In this document: one piece after another, positions 8,609-15,909 of the stretch
Position numbering within the stretch: the stretch's first letter is position 1
Layout: each line of letters begins with the position of its first letter
DNA from: Terriglobia bacterium
GTDB lineage: Bacteria > Acidobacteriota > Terriglobia > Bryobacterales > Bryobacteraceae
NCBI GenBank assembly: GCA_020073145.1
Contig: JAIQFS010000063.1
Span: forward strand, 1-34,321
Reading direction: 5' to 3'
DNA length: 34,321 nt
The notes under the pieces: generated by a model
The model's database searches: none
Told to the model about the DNA's origin: nothing
What the model saw: the letters and a program-made list of their open reading frames with translations, nothing else
Position numbers and translations under genes: made by a program

Positions 8609-9897
8609 AACGGAGAAAACGAAAATAGCAGGTTGGTGGCCGTCCCGGCGAACTGGCGGACGCGGTCCGACCGGGTGGGGGGAAGCTGGCAGTTCAGGAT
8701 GCCGCCGCCGCGATCGTTGACCACTGCGACCGGAAGATCTGGCGTCAACGCCCGTTCGGTTTCCAAGGCGTCGCGCACCAGGCCGCGCGCGTGCGCCAGG
8801 CCATAGCCAGCCAACAGACCCGGCCAACCCAACTGCGGGGTAACGGTGAATCCCGAGAGCCAGGGGTTACCGGGGAGAAGCGGGCGCTGGAGGGAGACCA
8901 GGCGCACAAACCGCCGATTGGGCAGGAAGGGGACGAGCGCGCCCAGGGGCTTGGCGAGGAGAAACAGATTGGCGGAGGCGGTGTAGGTGGAGAGTTCGAG
9001 GAAGCCGCGGCCCCAAGCCGGCAGACGCGAGCCCATGGCGAAGCGGAGCGGGCCGCCGATGCTCATAGGCCCGGCGGGGCCAGACAGGGACCAGGCGCCG
9101 GGTCTGGTTTCGCGAAGGGCGATGGTGACGTCGGCGTGGTCCGAGCCCTGGGCGGCGTTCATCGCGACATCGGCCGGGGTCAGGGGCTCGAACCATCCGG
9201 TTCGGTTGAGGCGCGCGAGGGACTGGCGCACGCGCAGCGGATCGAGGGGAGCGCCTTCGTCGAGGCGCAGCATGTGGCGGAGGGTGGAATCGCTGAAGCG
9301 GTGGTTGCCGCGGAATTCGATGCGGCCGGCGCGATAAGACGGGCCGGGCGTCAGGCTCGTGGTCACGTCGGCCCAGCGGCGCGGATCGCCGGCGGCGGGC
9401 CCGGGCACCTCGCGGAATTCGAGGCGGGGAGCGAAATCGACGACGCCGGAGCGCTCGGCGGTCCGGCGCTGATCGAACAGAGAGCGACAGACCTCTGCGA
9501 GGGCCGGGCGCGCGGGCTGGCCATTCACTTCGCGCACCTGGTAGCGAGGCCCGGAACGCACGGTCAAGCGGATGTGCGCGCTGCCGCCGGCGAGGTCGAC
9601 CGATTGCACGCGCACATCGGCCGCGAGGTAGCCGCGCCGGTAATAGAGCGACCGGAGGCGAACAGCGTCGGATTCGGCAGCGTCGGGCCTATAGTCCGGC
9701 CGCAGACGCCAGCCTTTCCAAAGACCGGGGAGGCCGGGAAGCAGGGTCCGGCTTCCGGTAGCGCGCAGGGCTTTGCGGATTTCGGACGGCTTCAGGCCGA
9801 GATCGCCGGAGAAGTTCACGGATCCGAGAGACGGTGTGGCCTGGAGCGCGCCGCATGCGGTCAGACAGGCGATGAGCGCGAGGGATCGGCGGGGCAC
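8605..9897 (-). CDS. POTRA-containing BamA/TamA-like outer-membrane protein with a short C-terminal region
   Basis: A 430-residue protein read from a GTG at 9897, chosen because it gives the signal-like MPRRSLALIACLTACGALQA. Two or three POTRA-type repeats are visible: SLYYRRGYLAADVRVQSV with IRLTVRSGPRYQVREVNGQ (about residues 80-130), and YRAGRIEFRGNHRFSDSTLR followed by RQSLARLNRTGWFEPL (about 190-245). The C-terminal part begins LRETRPGAWSLSGPAGPMSIGGPLRF and ends FSFSPF, an aromatic end typical of outer-membrane barrels. Only about 160 residues remain for the barrel, far less than the roughly 380 of a 16-strand BamA barrel. It may be a reduced family member. Role in membrane-protein assembly or translocation is inferred from the POTRA domains. 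Confidence 0.7.
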   Translation of the reverse strand: MPRRSLALIACLTACGALQATPSLGSVNFSGDLGLKPSEIRKALRATGSRTLLPGLPGLWKGWRLRPDYRPDAAESDAVRLRSLYYRRGYLAADVRVQSVDLAGGSAHIRLTVRSGPRYQVREVNGQPARPALAEVCRSLFDQRRTAERSGVVDFAPRLEFREVPGPAAGDPRRWADVTTSLTPGPSYRAGRIEFRGNHRFSDSTLRHMLRLDEGAPLDPLRVRQSLARLNRTGWFEPLTPADVAMNAAQGSDHADVTIALRETRPGAWSLSGPAGPMSIGGPLRFAMGSRLPAWGRGFLELSTYTASANLFLLAKPLGALVPFLPNRRFVRLVSLQRPLLPGNPWLSGFTVTPQLGWPGLLAGYGLAHARGLVRDALETERALTPDLPVAVVNDRGGGILNCQLPPTRSDRVRQFAGTATNLLFSFSPF

Positions 9898-9952
9898 GCC
9901 CCGGCGGTTGCATGTGGGCGGCCATTCCGTGCAGAGGGTGCAGCGGAAAGGC

Positions 9953-9975
9953 GGGGCAGGCGATTCGCCTGCCCC
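9953..9975 (-). terminator. strong hairpin between minus-strand genes, possible terminator
   Basis: A perfect 10-base-pair GC-rich stem (GGGGCAGGCG/CGCCTGCCCC) with a 3-base loop lies between the small ORF ending at 10011 and the POTRA gene starting at 9897. No clear T-run follows on the minus strand, so termination is uncertain. It could instead be an attenuator or a mobile palindrome. Confidence 0.45.
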
Positions 9976-10010
9976 GTCGGCACAACGGTGTGCGATGCAG
10001 GCGTCAGGGG

Positions 10011-10235
10011 TCAGCGCTTCTGGCGCCGGCGGCGGAGTTGGAGGTTGAGGTGGCCGACGGAAGCGAATTGACCGGCGAAGCTGGCGGTGCTCGAAACCGG
10101 CGGGCGGCGGCGCGGGTCGAAGTCGCGGCGGCGAAACGTGTCGGAGGCGGAAATGACTGCAGTGCCCAACGGGCGGTATTCGTAGGTTCCTTGCGCCCAG
10201 GCCAGATCGTCCTCCAACCACAAATAGAAGCCCAT
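10011..10235 (-). CDS. small hypothetical protein
   Basis: A 74-residue ORF starting 10 bases after the stop of the receiver-like gene, so it may be co-transcribed with it. The N-terminal half (GFYLWLEDDLAWAQGTYEYR) is acidic and aromatic and looks coded. The C-terminus is strongly basic and ends LRRRRQKR. A weak AGGG lies upstream. I do not recognise the family. Position and composition support a gene, but similarity has not been tested. Confidence 0.45.
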   Translation of the reverse strand: MGFYLWLEDDLAWAQGTYEYRPLGTAVISASDTFRRRDFDPRRRPPVSSTASFAGQFASVGHLNLQLRRRRQKR

Positions 10236-10245
10236 CGGCCCTATG

Positions 10246-10620
10246 TTATCCCGCAGACAGCAATGTCTCGACGGCCTGAACCAGATCTTCCGGCAAGAAG
10301 GGCTTGAAAACCACGCGGCAGACGGGGAACATCGCCTGGAGGAAAGGGTCGGGCTGGCTCGTGAGATAGAGGAGTGGCACGCGCTCCGCGAATTCCTCGA
10401 AGTCTCCAGGAGCGTTGGTGATCAGGAGGCTCACCGCCGGATCGGGAGACCGCAGGAGAGCTGCCGCGTCCTCGGCCCCGGCCAAGGTCACAGCGTAGCC
10501 GTGCCTCTGGAGCACCGTGCGCACCAACTTGGACACCAAGCCGTCTTCGACGACCAGCACGGTTTTTGAGGACGCTTGCCCGTCCCGTTCCACACCAGAC
10601 GGCGCGGAGATTGTCGTCAT
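10246..10620 (-). CDS. degenerate response-regulator receiver protein
   Basis: A 124-residue protein with a single receiver-type domain and no output domain. TVLVVEDGLVSKLVRTVLQRHGYAV matches strand 1 and helix 1, with the acidic pair reduced to ED. The phosphoacceptor position reads LLITNAPG, where an aspartate (LIxxDxxMP) is expected, so the phosphorylated Asp appears replaced by Asn. The later Thr/Ser (LLYLTSQ) and the conserved Lys (VVFKPF) are kept. It may act as an atypical, phosphorylation-independent receiver. The ATG at 10620 is preferred, but the ATG at 10659 (adding 13 residues) follows a G-rich stretch and cannot be excluded. Confidence 0.7.
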   Translation of the reverse strand: MTTISAPSGVERDGQASSKTVLVVEDGLVSKLVRTVLQRHGYAVTLAGAEDAAALLRSPDPAVSLLITNAPGDFEEFAERVPLLYLTSQPDPFLQAMFPVCRVVFKPFLPEDLVQAVETLLSAG

Positions 10621-10661
10621 TGTAGTTTCATTGTCCGCCGGGGCCCTTCGGGGCACCATTC

Positions 10662-10676
10662 CCCCCCGAAGGGGGG
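10662..10676. repeat. short GC hairpin
   Basis: CCCCCC-GAA-GGGGGG lies at the upstream edge of the receiver gene, about 80 bases past the glutamine amidotransferase stop. It has no T-run. It could be a weak terminator, or it could affect the start of the receiver gene if that gene begins at 10659. Confidence 0.35.
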
Positions 10677-10705
10677 ACGGCGTGGTGTGATGTGGGGTGA
10701 CCGGG

Positions 10706-10715
10706 CACCTAGGTG
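10706..10715. promoter_or_regulatory. 10-base palindrome, possible operator
   Basis: CACCTAGGTG is a perfect palindrome in the space between the glutamine amidotransferase gene and the receiver gene. It could be a regulator site for the receiver gene. No known binding consensus is recognised. Confidence 0.25.
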
Positions 10716-10757
10716 TTTGAAACGAAAGATAAATCCACGGTGATTCCTTGGCGAATT

Positions 10758-11441
10758 CTATTTCAAGAGGGCACCCCAGCGGCCGAAGACCAAGCGCGAG
10801 AGTCCAGACAAGCGGGCTGCGTTCCGGTGCGGATCAATGGGAGCTGCAAGCTCCCGGACATCGCCGCAATTGGCGTCCTGGGCGCACCAGTCGGCAATGA
10901 TTTCGGGAGTGACTTCGAGGTGAAATTGCATTCCGTAAGCGCTGGGACCGACGCGGTAGGCCTGGTGGCGGCAGGCTTCGGAAAAAGCCAGCCACTCGGC
11001 GCCGGCGGGCAGGTCGAAGGTTTCGCCGTGCCACTGCAAGACAGTCTCGGTGGGGTCCATGGCGGAGAGGAGCGGGTCCTGGCGGCCGGCCTCGGTGAGC
11101 TGGACATCAAACCATCCGATTTCTTTGACGGGATTGCGATAAACCCTGGCGCCCAGGGATTTGGCAATCAACTGCGCACCCAGGCAAACGCCGAGGAGGG
11201 GCTGGCCGCGATCGACGGCTTGACGGACATATTGCATCTCCAAAGGGAGCCAGGGCAGATCGTCGTTGACCGACATGGGCCCACCCATGAAGATGAGACC
11301 GCTGGCGCCGGCGACGTCGGAAGGCGGGGGGCCGCCGAGGAAAAGATCACAGATCTCCACGTCGACGCCGCGATCTTCGAGAGCAGGTTGGATCAGGCCC
11401 AGGCCTTCATAGGGAATGTGGCGGAAGGCGATGACGCGCAT
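10758..11441 (-). CDS. class I glutamine amidotransferase (GMP synthase-like amidotransferase domain)
   Basis: A 227-residue stand-alone amidotransferase. The catalytic triad is complete: Cys86 in LLGVCLGAQLIA, and His174 and Glu176 in GMQFHLEVTPE. GLIFMGGPMSVND (about residues 48-60) matches the conserved oxyanion region. These proteins release ammonia from glutamine for a partner reaction or cleave gamma-glutamyl bonds; the specific partner is unknown. It starts 9 bases after the amidase stop, so it is probably the third gene of the cell-wall operon beginning at 13570. That context might suggest amidation of a peptidoglycan precursor, as for GatD, but the sequence looks more like general GMP-synthase-type amidotransferases, so this is speculative. 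Confidence 0.85.
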   Translation of the reverse strand: MRVIAFRHIPYEGLGLIQPALEDRGVDVEICDLFLGGPPPSDVAGASGLIFMGGPMSVNDDLPWLPLEMQYVRQAVDRGQPLLGVCLGAQLIAKSLGARVYRNPVKEIGWFDVQLTEAGRQDPLLSAMDPTETVLQWHGETFDLPAGAEWLAFSEACRHQAYRVGPSAYGMQFHLEVTPEIIADWCAQDANCGDVRELAAPIDPHRNAARLSGLSRLVFGRWGALLK

Positions 11442-11450
11442 GGATCGGGA

Positions 11451-12920
11451 TCAGTTCTTGGCCACTTGAAAATGGCTGAGGCCGCCAGCGTAGCCGGAGA
11501 CGCCGCGATACAGCGCCTCGGCCAGCTTTTGGCGGTAATCCGATCGTTTGAGCAGGGCTTCCTCACGCCGGTTACTGAGGAAACCGATTTCGGCGAGGAC
11601 GGAGGGCATGTTGGCGCCGATCAGGACGACAAACGGCGCCTTGCGGACACCACGATTTTTCTCGCCCGGAAAGTTGCGCACCGAGAGAGCCTGCAGCGAC
11701 GCCTGGATGCGATTGGCAAACTCGCGCGATTCTTCGGCTTTATCGTGGAGCGTGATTTTCTGGATCAGATCCTGGAGTTCGAAGACGGTTTTCTGGGAAC
11801 TGGCGTTCTCGCGCGCCGCCACGTCAAGCGCGTCCGTGGACTGCGTGAAATTCAGGTAGTAGGTTTCGATGCCAGTGACGCCGGAAGCGGGCGAGGAGTT
11901 GGCGTGGATGGAGAGAAACAGGTCGGCCTTTTTTTCGTTGGCCAGTTCGGTGCGGCCTTCGAGCGGAATGAAGGTGTCGTCGGAGCGGGTGAAGATGACC
12001 TCAGCGCTCATGCGTTTTTCGATGAGCTTGCCGAGGCGCTGGGCGACGTCGAGCACCAGGTCTTTTTCCATGAGGCCGTGCGGGCCGACGGTGCCTTCAT
12101 CATGGCCGCCGTGACCGGGATCGATGACGACGCGGTTGATCTTGAGGCCCAAGGCGCGGACCAGCGAATTGTCGCCATCGCTGGTGGGGCGGGCGGATTT
12201 GGGAGTTTCGTTCAGGATGGATCTGACCGGAGCGGGCGCCGGAGCCGGCGTGGCAACGGGTGCGGCCTCGGCCTTAGGGGTTTCGACTCTTGCGAATTCG
12301 ACTTTTGCGGGTTCGACCTTTGCCGACTGGACCCGGGCCGCTTCGACGGGCACGACATCGGCCGGCGGCGGTTCCAGGTTGGGCGCTTCGACGCTCGGCG
12401 GTGTTGCCACAGCGGGTATTTCGGCTCTCGGCGGCAACTGGCGCGGACGCTCGGGAAGCTTGGGCGGCGGAGCCTCAGCAACTACGGGCGGCTTCGACGG
12501 TGGCGCTTCGGAAACGGCGGGTGAAGCGGTTCCTTTGCGCAATTCGATGATCAGGCGGTTGGGATTCACCAACTCGGACGGAGTAGCCTCTACGCCATCC
12601 CCTAGATCCAGAACCACGCGCGTGATGCCGGACGTGGTTTCGGCTACGCGGATGCGCTTCAGCATGGGGCCATTGACCATTTCGGAGAAGCCGCGCTTGG
12701 AGTTGATCAAGGGACGCGCGTTGAGGATGTCGTAGTAGACGCGCTCGGGATTGTGAAGGCGGTCACTGCGGGTCAGGAAGCTGCCGGAGACTTCCACCAC
12801 CACGCGAGTGGCGTCTCCGATCTGCCAGTACCGGACGGCGGTGACCGAGAGCGCGGGCGACGGGTCGGTTTGGGCGTACAGCAGGGGAACCGCAACCGCC
12901 AGCGCCGCAAGCCGCTTCAT
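11451..12920 (-). CDS. N-acetylmuramoyl-L-alanine amidase with AMIN domain
   Basis: A 489-residue periplasmic cell-wall hydrolase. The signal peptide is about residues 1-16 (MKRLAALAVAVPLLYA). An AMIN domain follows (about 25-130: RVVVEVSGSF, RVYYDILNARP, TRVVLDLGDGVEATP), which usually targets amidases to the envelope. A long Pro/Ala/Glu linker (about 131-245) contains short degenerate repeats of the type A-KVEPAKVEFARVE. The catalytic Amidase_3 domain spans about 258-485, with zinc ligands and catalytic residues visible as H270 (DPGHGG), E285 (MEKD), H339 (SIHANS) and E444 (LAEIGF). It cuts the bond between MurNAc and the stem peptide, typically during cell separation. Its ATG overlaps the transglycosylase stop as ATGA, so the two are translationally coupled. 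Confidence 0.92.
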   Translation of the reverse strand: MKRLAALAVAVPLLYAQTDPSPALSVTAVRYWQIGDATRVVVEVSGSFLTRSDRLHNPERVYYDILNARPLINSKRGFSEMVNGPMLKRIRVAETTSGITRVVLDLGDGVEATPSELVNPNRLIIELRKGTASPAVSEAPPSKPPVVAEAPPPKLPERPRQLPPRAEIPAVATPPSVEAPNLEPPPADVVPVEAARVQSAKVEPAKVEFARVETPKAEAAPVATPAPAPAPVRSILNETPKSARPTSDGDNSLVRALGLKINRVVIDPGHGGHDEGTVGPHGLMEKDLVLDVAQRLGKLIEKRMSAEVIFTRSDDTFIPLEGRTELANEKKADLFLSIHANSSPASGVTGIETYYLNFTQSTDALDVAARENASSQKTVFELQDLIQKITLHDKAEESREFANRIQASLQALSVRNFPGEKNRGVRKAPFVVLIGANMPSVLAEIGFLSNRREEALLKRSDYRQKLAEALYRGVSGYAGGLSHFQVAKN

Positions 12921-13570
12921 AGAGGTTGGTGCGTGATGTATCGGACGGTACCGTCCGGTAGAACGATTTCCTGGATGTGGCTTCCGCCGTCGGGGGAGAC
13001 GGCGGGCTTGGCGGCCTTCGCTTTTTCAGTCGCGGCCTTGGGGGTAGTTCGTTCGACCCGCTTACTCACCTCGACTACGTACTTCTGGGTTTCGGGGTAC
13101 GGAGGCACCCCGCCATAACGCGCGACCGTCCGCTCTCCGGCGTTATAGGCGGCCAAGGCTAGCGGATAATCGCCGTGATAGAGGTCGAGCAAGTACTTTA
13201 AGTATTTGGACCCTCCTTGCAGATTCTGCAAGGGATTGAAGGCATCGGTGACGCCGAAGCGGCGGGCTGTGGCCGGCTCGAGTTGCATCAAGCCGCGGGC
13301 GCCTTTGGGGGAGACAGCATAGGGATTGTAGTTGCTCTCGGTCTGGATGACTGAATGCACCAGTTGCGGCGGCAGGGAGTTTTCGGCGGCGACCCGGTCG
13401 ACAACCGCAGAGAGCGCGGCGGGGTTCCGGACGTCCACCGTGCGCACCAGCTTGCCCGTATGCGGGTCAGTCCGGATGACGCTGGTGATGCCGGAGGACG
13501 CGGGCCCGCTGGCCCACAGGGCCACGGCCGCCAAGCCGGTGATTCCGCTCAGTCGAAAACAGAACCGCAT
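12917..13570 (-). CDS. lytic transglycosylase (SLT/goose-type fold)
   Basis: A 217-residue exported protein. It has an N-terminal signal (FRLSGITGLAAVALWASGPASS) and an SLT domain at about residues 50-165. The catalytic glutamate is E78 in VIQTESNYNPYAVSPKGARGL, followed by GLMQLEPATARRFGV and LALAAYNAGERTV, all typical family motifs. It cleaves the MurNAc-GlcNAc bond to give 1,6-anhydro ends. A Lys/Ala-rich segment and a short beta-rich end (IQEIVLPDGTVRYITHQP) follow. The ATG at 13570 is preferred over the TTG just before it; GGGGGG lies 12 bases upstream. First gene of an operon with the amidase and the amidotransferase, behind a good promoter. Confidence 0.9.
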   Translation of the reverse strand: MRFCFRLSGITGLAAVALWASGPASSGITSVIRTDPHTGKLVRTVDVRNPAALSAVVDRVAAENSLPPQLVHSVIQTESNYNPYAVSPKGARGLMQLEPATARRFGVTDAFNPLQNLQGGSKYLKYLLDLYHGDYPLALAAYNAGERTVARYGGVPPYPETQKYVVEVSKRVERTTPKAATEKAKAAKPAVSPDGGSHIQEIVLPDGTVRYITHQPL

Positions 13571-13588
13571 CAAAATGTTCTACCCCCC

Positions 13589-13616
13589 ATTATAAGGCAC
13601 ACGGTGGACTGTGCAA
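13589..13616 (-). promoter_or_regulatory. sigma70-like promoter of the transglycosylase-amidase operon
   Basis: On the minus strand, TTGCAC (13616-13611), a 16-base spacer and TATAAT (13594-13589). The predicted start of transcription is only about 10-13 bases before the ATG, but a G-run still fits between. A small inverted repeat (GCACA/TGTGC, 13597-13614) overlaps the spacer. Confidence 0.65.
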
Positions 13617-13671
13617 GCCTTTGGAATTGCGACGCGGAGACCTGACCCAACCTCAATGTTATCATTTTCTT

Positions 13672-14235
13672 GTGAGCCGCGCTGGATACGTCCTGGTGGG
13701 AGGCCGAAGCACCCGGATGGGGCAGGACAAGGCGCGCCTGCCGTTTCGCGGCGGAACGCTGGTGGAATTCGTGGCGCGAAGGGTGACGGAGGCAGCGGGC
13801 TCGGCGGTGCTGGTGGGGGATCCGGCCTTGTATCAGGAGTTTGGGTACCCCGTGATTGCCGACCGGTACCCCGGCGAAGGGCCTCTGGGCGGCATCCTGA
13901 CAGCCCTCGATCACACTCCAGCGGACTGGAACCTGGTGGTAGCCTGTGACATGCCCGGGCTGTCGGTGGAATTTCTGAAGCGGCTCCTCGATGCTGCGGA
14001 GCAGTGCCCGGCTCAGGCCTTGCTTCCGGTCGGGCCCTCGGGGCGCCCGGAGCCGCTGTGCGCGGTGTACCACCGGCGATCGCGGGCCGGGATCGAAGCA
14101 GCGTTCCAGGCAGGCGAACGAAAGGTGACCCGAGCCCTGGCAGGTTTGCCGGCCGAGACGCTGGCGGTGGGCGAAGTGGCTGAATTTCAAAACGTTAACA
14201 CCCCCGAGGAATGGGCCGGATATGGCAGAGACTGA
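13672..14235 (+). CDS. mobA: molybdenum cofactor guanylyltransferase
   Basis: A 187-residue protein starting at GTG. The nucleotidyltransferase signature is near the N-terminus: VLVGGRSTRMGQDKARLPF (GGxSxRMGxDKA). The rest follows the family: ADRYPGEGPLGGILTALDH, NLVVACDMPGLS, LLPVGPSGRPEPLCAVYHR and a C-terminal NVNTPEEWAG, which is the usual end of MobA. It attaches GMP to molybdopterin to make the dinucleotide cofactor. The GTG at 13672 is preferred over the TTG at 13621 because the family begins there; a -10-like TATCAT lies 6 bases before it, suggesting a leaderless message. No other molybdenum-cofactor gene is in the window. It overlaps the ABC ATPase start by 14 bases. Confidence 0.88.
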   Translation: MSRAGYVLVGGRSTRMGQDKARLPFRGGTLVEFVARRVTEAAGSAVLVGDPALYQEFGYPVIADRYPGEGPLGGILTALDHTPADWNLVVACDMPGLSVEFLKRLLDAAEQCPAQALLPVGPSGRPEPLCAVYHRRSRAGIEAAFQAGERKVTRALAGLPAETLAVGEVAEFQNVNTPEEWAGYGRD

Positions 14236-14977
14236 GCGCTATCCCCACTACATCGAGTTCCGGCACGTCCATAAGACGTTCGACCGCCCGGTTTTAGTCG
14301 ATTCCAACTTTCATGTGAATGCGGGGGAAACGGTCGCCATTATCGGCCGGAGCGGGGTGGGCAAGTCAGTCACCCTGTCGCATATCATGGGCTTCTTGAA
14401 GCCCGATAGCGGGCGGGTGATTGTGGCGCATGAAGACACAACCGATTTTTCCGAAGCCGAGCTGCGCCGGATTCGCCGGAAGGTCACGATGGTGTTCCAG
14501 TCGGGGGCACTGTTCGATTCGCTGACGGTGGCGGAGAATGTGCTGTTTTCGCTCGAGCTGCGCGAGGACTACGACGCCCAAAACAAAGAAGACGTGGTGG
14601 ACGGGCTGCTGCAAATGGTGGACATCACGGAGGCGCGGAACGCCTACCCGGCCGATCTTTCGACCGGCTACAAGCGGGCGGTGGCGATCGCGCGCGCGCT
14701 GGCCGCGCAACCGCAGTGCGTTCTGTACGACGAACCCACCACGATGGTGGATCCGATTATGTCCGACCACCTGGGCGACCTGATGGTACGGCTGAAGCGG
14801 CAACTGAAGCTGACGTCCGTGGTGGTGACTCATGACCTGGACCTGATGTACAAAGTGGCGGACAACGTGGTGTTCTTGTATGAGGGCGGGGTGATTTATT
14901 TCGGGCCGGTGGCGGACCTGAAGAACTCCGAGCATCCGCACATTCAAGAATTCCTGCAATTGGACCGGGTGGTGTAG
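14222..14977 (+). CDS. MlaF/Ttg2A-like ABC transporter ATP-binding protein
   Basis: A 251-residue ABC ATPase. Walker A is GRSGVGKS at residues 42-49, the Q-loop region is MVFQSGALFDSLTVAENV (90-107), the signature is LSTGYKRAVAIARAL (146-160) and Walker B is VLYDEPT (167-173), with the switch histidine in VVVTHDLD. The FQSGALFDSLTVAENV stretch is characteristic of the MlaF/Ttg2A branch, which powers phospholipid or sterol transport between the membranes. The signature LSTGY departs from the usual LSGGM. No permease (MlaE) or MCE protein (MlaD) is adjacent; the next gene, 4 bases on, is a different membrane protein. Lipid transport is therefore inferred from the ATPase alone. Confidence 0.85.
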   Translation: MAETERYPHYIEFRHVHKTFDRPVLVDSNFHVNAGETVAIIGRSGVGKSVTLSHIMGFLKPDSGRVIVAHEDTTDFSEAELRRIRRKVTMVFQSGALFDSLTVAENVLFSLELREDYDAQNKEDVVDGLLQMVDITEARNAYPADLSTGYKRAVAIARALAAQPQCVLYDEPTTMVDPIMSDHLGDLMVRLKRQLKLTSVVVTHDLDLMYKVADNVVFLYEGGVIYFGPVADLKNSEHPHIQEFLQLDRVV

Positions 14978-14981
14978 CGCG

Positions 14982-15719
14982 ATGCCTGGCCACACCTTCT
15001 CGTTCCGGCGCACCATGCTGGCCGTGTTGCTGTTTGGCACGGCGTTCGGGTACCTGGAAGCAGCCGTGGTCAGCTATCTGCGGGTGCTGCATGAGCCGGT
15101 GCGGCAGCGCTTCCATCCCGGGCGGGCACCGGAGCAACTGTTTCCCTTACTCACTCCGGAGCAAGTGCGCTCGGTGGGGCCCGAGCTGACGCGCATCATC
15201 GCCATCGAACTGGGACGCGAGGCGGCCACGCTGGTGATGCTAGCGGCGCTGGCTCTGGCGGTCGCGGAGAATTCCGGCCAATGGGCGGGGGCGTTCGCGC
15301 TGGCGTTCGGGACGTGGGACCTGGCGTTTTACGCCGGCCTGAAGGTGATCCTCGGGTGGCCGGCCTCGATGGGAACGTGGGACATTCTCTTCCTGATCCC
15401 GGTGCCGTGGGCGGCTCCGGTGCTGGCGCCGTCACTGGTGGCGGCGGCCATGATGGCCGCGGGAATCTGGCATCTGCGCCGGGAAGCCCACGAAGAGCCG
15501 GTCCGCATCGGCGCGCTTTCGTGGACGGGGATTGTGCTGGGTGCGGTGATCCTAATCGTTTCGTTCACGCTGGACTCTCAAAACGTTCTGGCGGGGGGAA
15601 TGCCGCACCCCTTCGCGTGGGGCACCTTCAGTTTGGGATTGGCGACGGGGGTATTGGGTTATGCTTCGGCGGTAGTCCGCAGTCGCGCTCGCCGAGTATC
15701 AGTGCCTGTTTCGGCCTGA
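14982..15719 (+). CDS. integral membrane protein of unknown function
   Basis: A 245-residue protein with about six predicted membrane segments (roughly residues 11-31, 76-95, 100-120, 130-163, 180-198 and 213-232). Beyond hydrophobicity there is a conserved-looking N-terminus (MLAVLLFGTAFGYLEAAVVSYLR). It starts 4 bases after the MlaF-like ATPase stop and is surely co-transcribed. It lacks the features I would expect of an MlaE permease, so a direct partnership with the ATPase is possible but unproven. Function unknown. Confidence 0.75.
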   Translation: MPGHTFSFRRTMLAVLLFGTAFGYLEAAVVSYLRVLHEPVRQRFHPGRAPEQLFPLLTPEQVRSVGPELTRIIAIELGREAATLVMLAALALAVAENSGQWAGAFALAFGTWDLAFYAGLKVILGWPASMGTWDILFLIPVPWAAPVLAPSLVAAAMMAAGIWHLRREAHEEPVRIGALSWTGIVLGAVILIVSFTLDSQNVLAGGMPHPFAWGTFSLGLATGVLGYASAVVRSRARRVSVPVSA

Positions 15720-15909
15720 TCCGCCGGCCCGCGGTCCTACCCGGCGGTCTCTCAGTCCTGTTTGGCTGCCATAGTGCAATGGTTCTAAGTAACCGACCAA
15801 CCTCGTGGGTTCTCAGTACTTACTCGAACCTTATTACTGAAATCCGGCTGGTATAAGTCTAGATTTCGCTCCAACGTACTAGGCTTGTCTCCTGTGGTTT
15901 GCAGGTGCC
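15720..15909. other. intergenic region before the pilus-like cluster
   Basis: This 190-base stretch is less GC-rich than its surroundings and holds no convincing ORF. A possible -10 (TATAAG, 15852-15857) lies about 50 bases before the first cluster gene, without a good -35. It probably carries the cluster promoter. Confidence 0.35.

Noticed and set aside
12240-12360. Short tandem repeats in the amidase gene, possibly a small repeat array
   Set aside because: They are degenerate KVE-AKVE-type codon repeats in the proline- and alanine-rich linker of the protein, with no constant spacer; not a CRISPR.
10713-12524. A 603-codon plus-strand open frame antisense to the amidotransferase and amidase genes
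   Set aside because: The opposite strand encodes proteins with complete catalytic motifs. This frame is an antisense shadow kept open by GC-rich codon bias and has repetitive, low-complexity translation.
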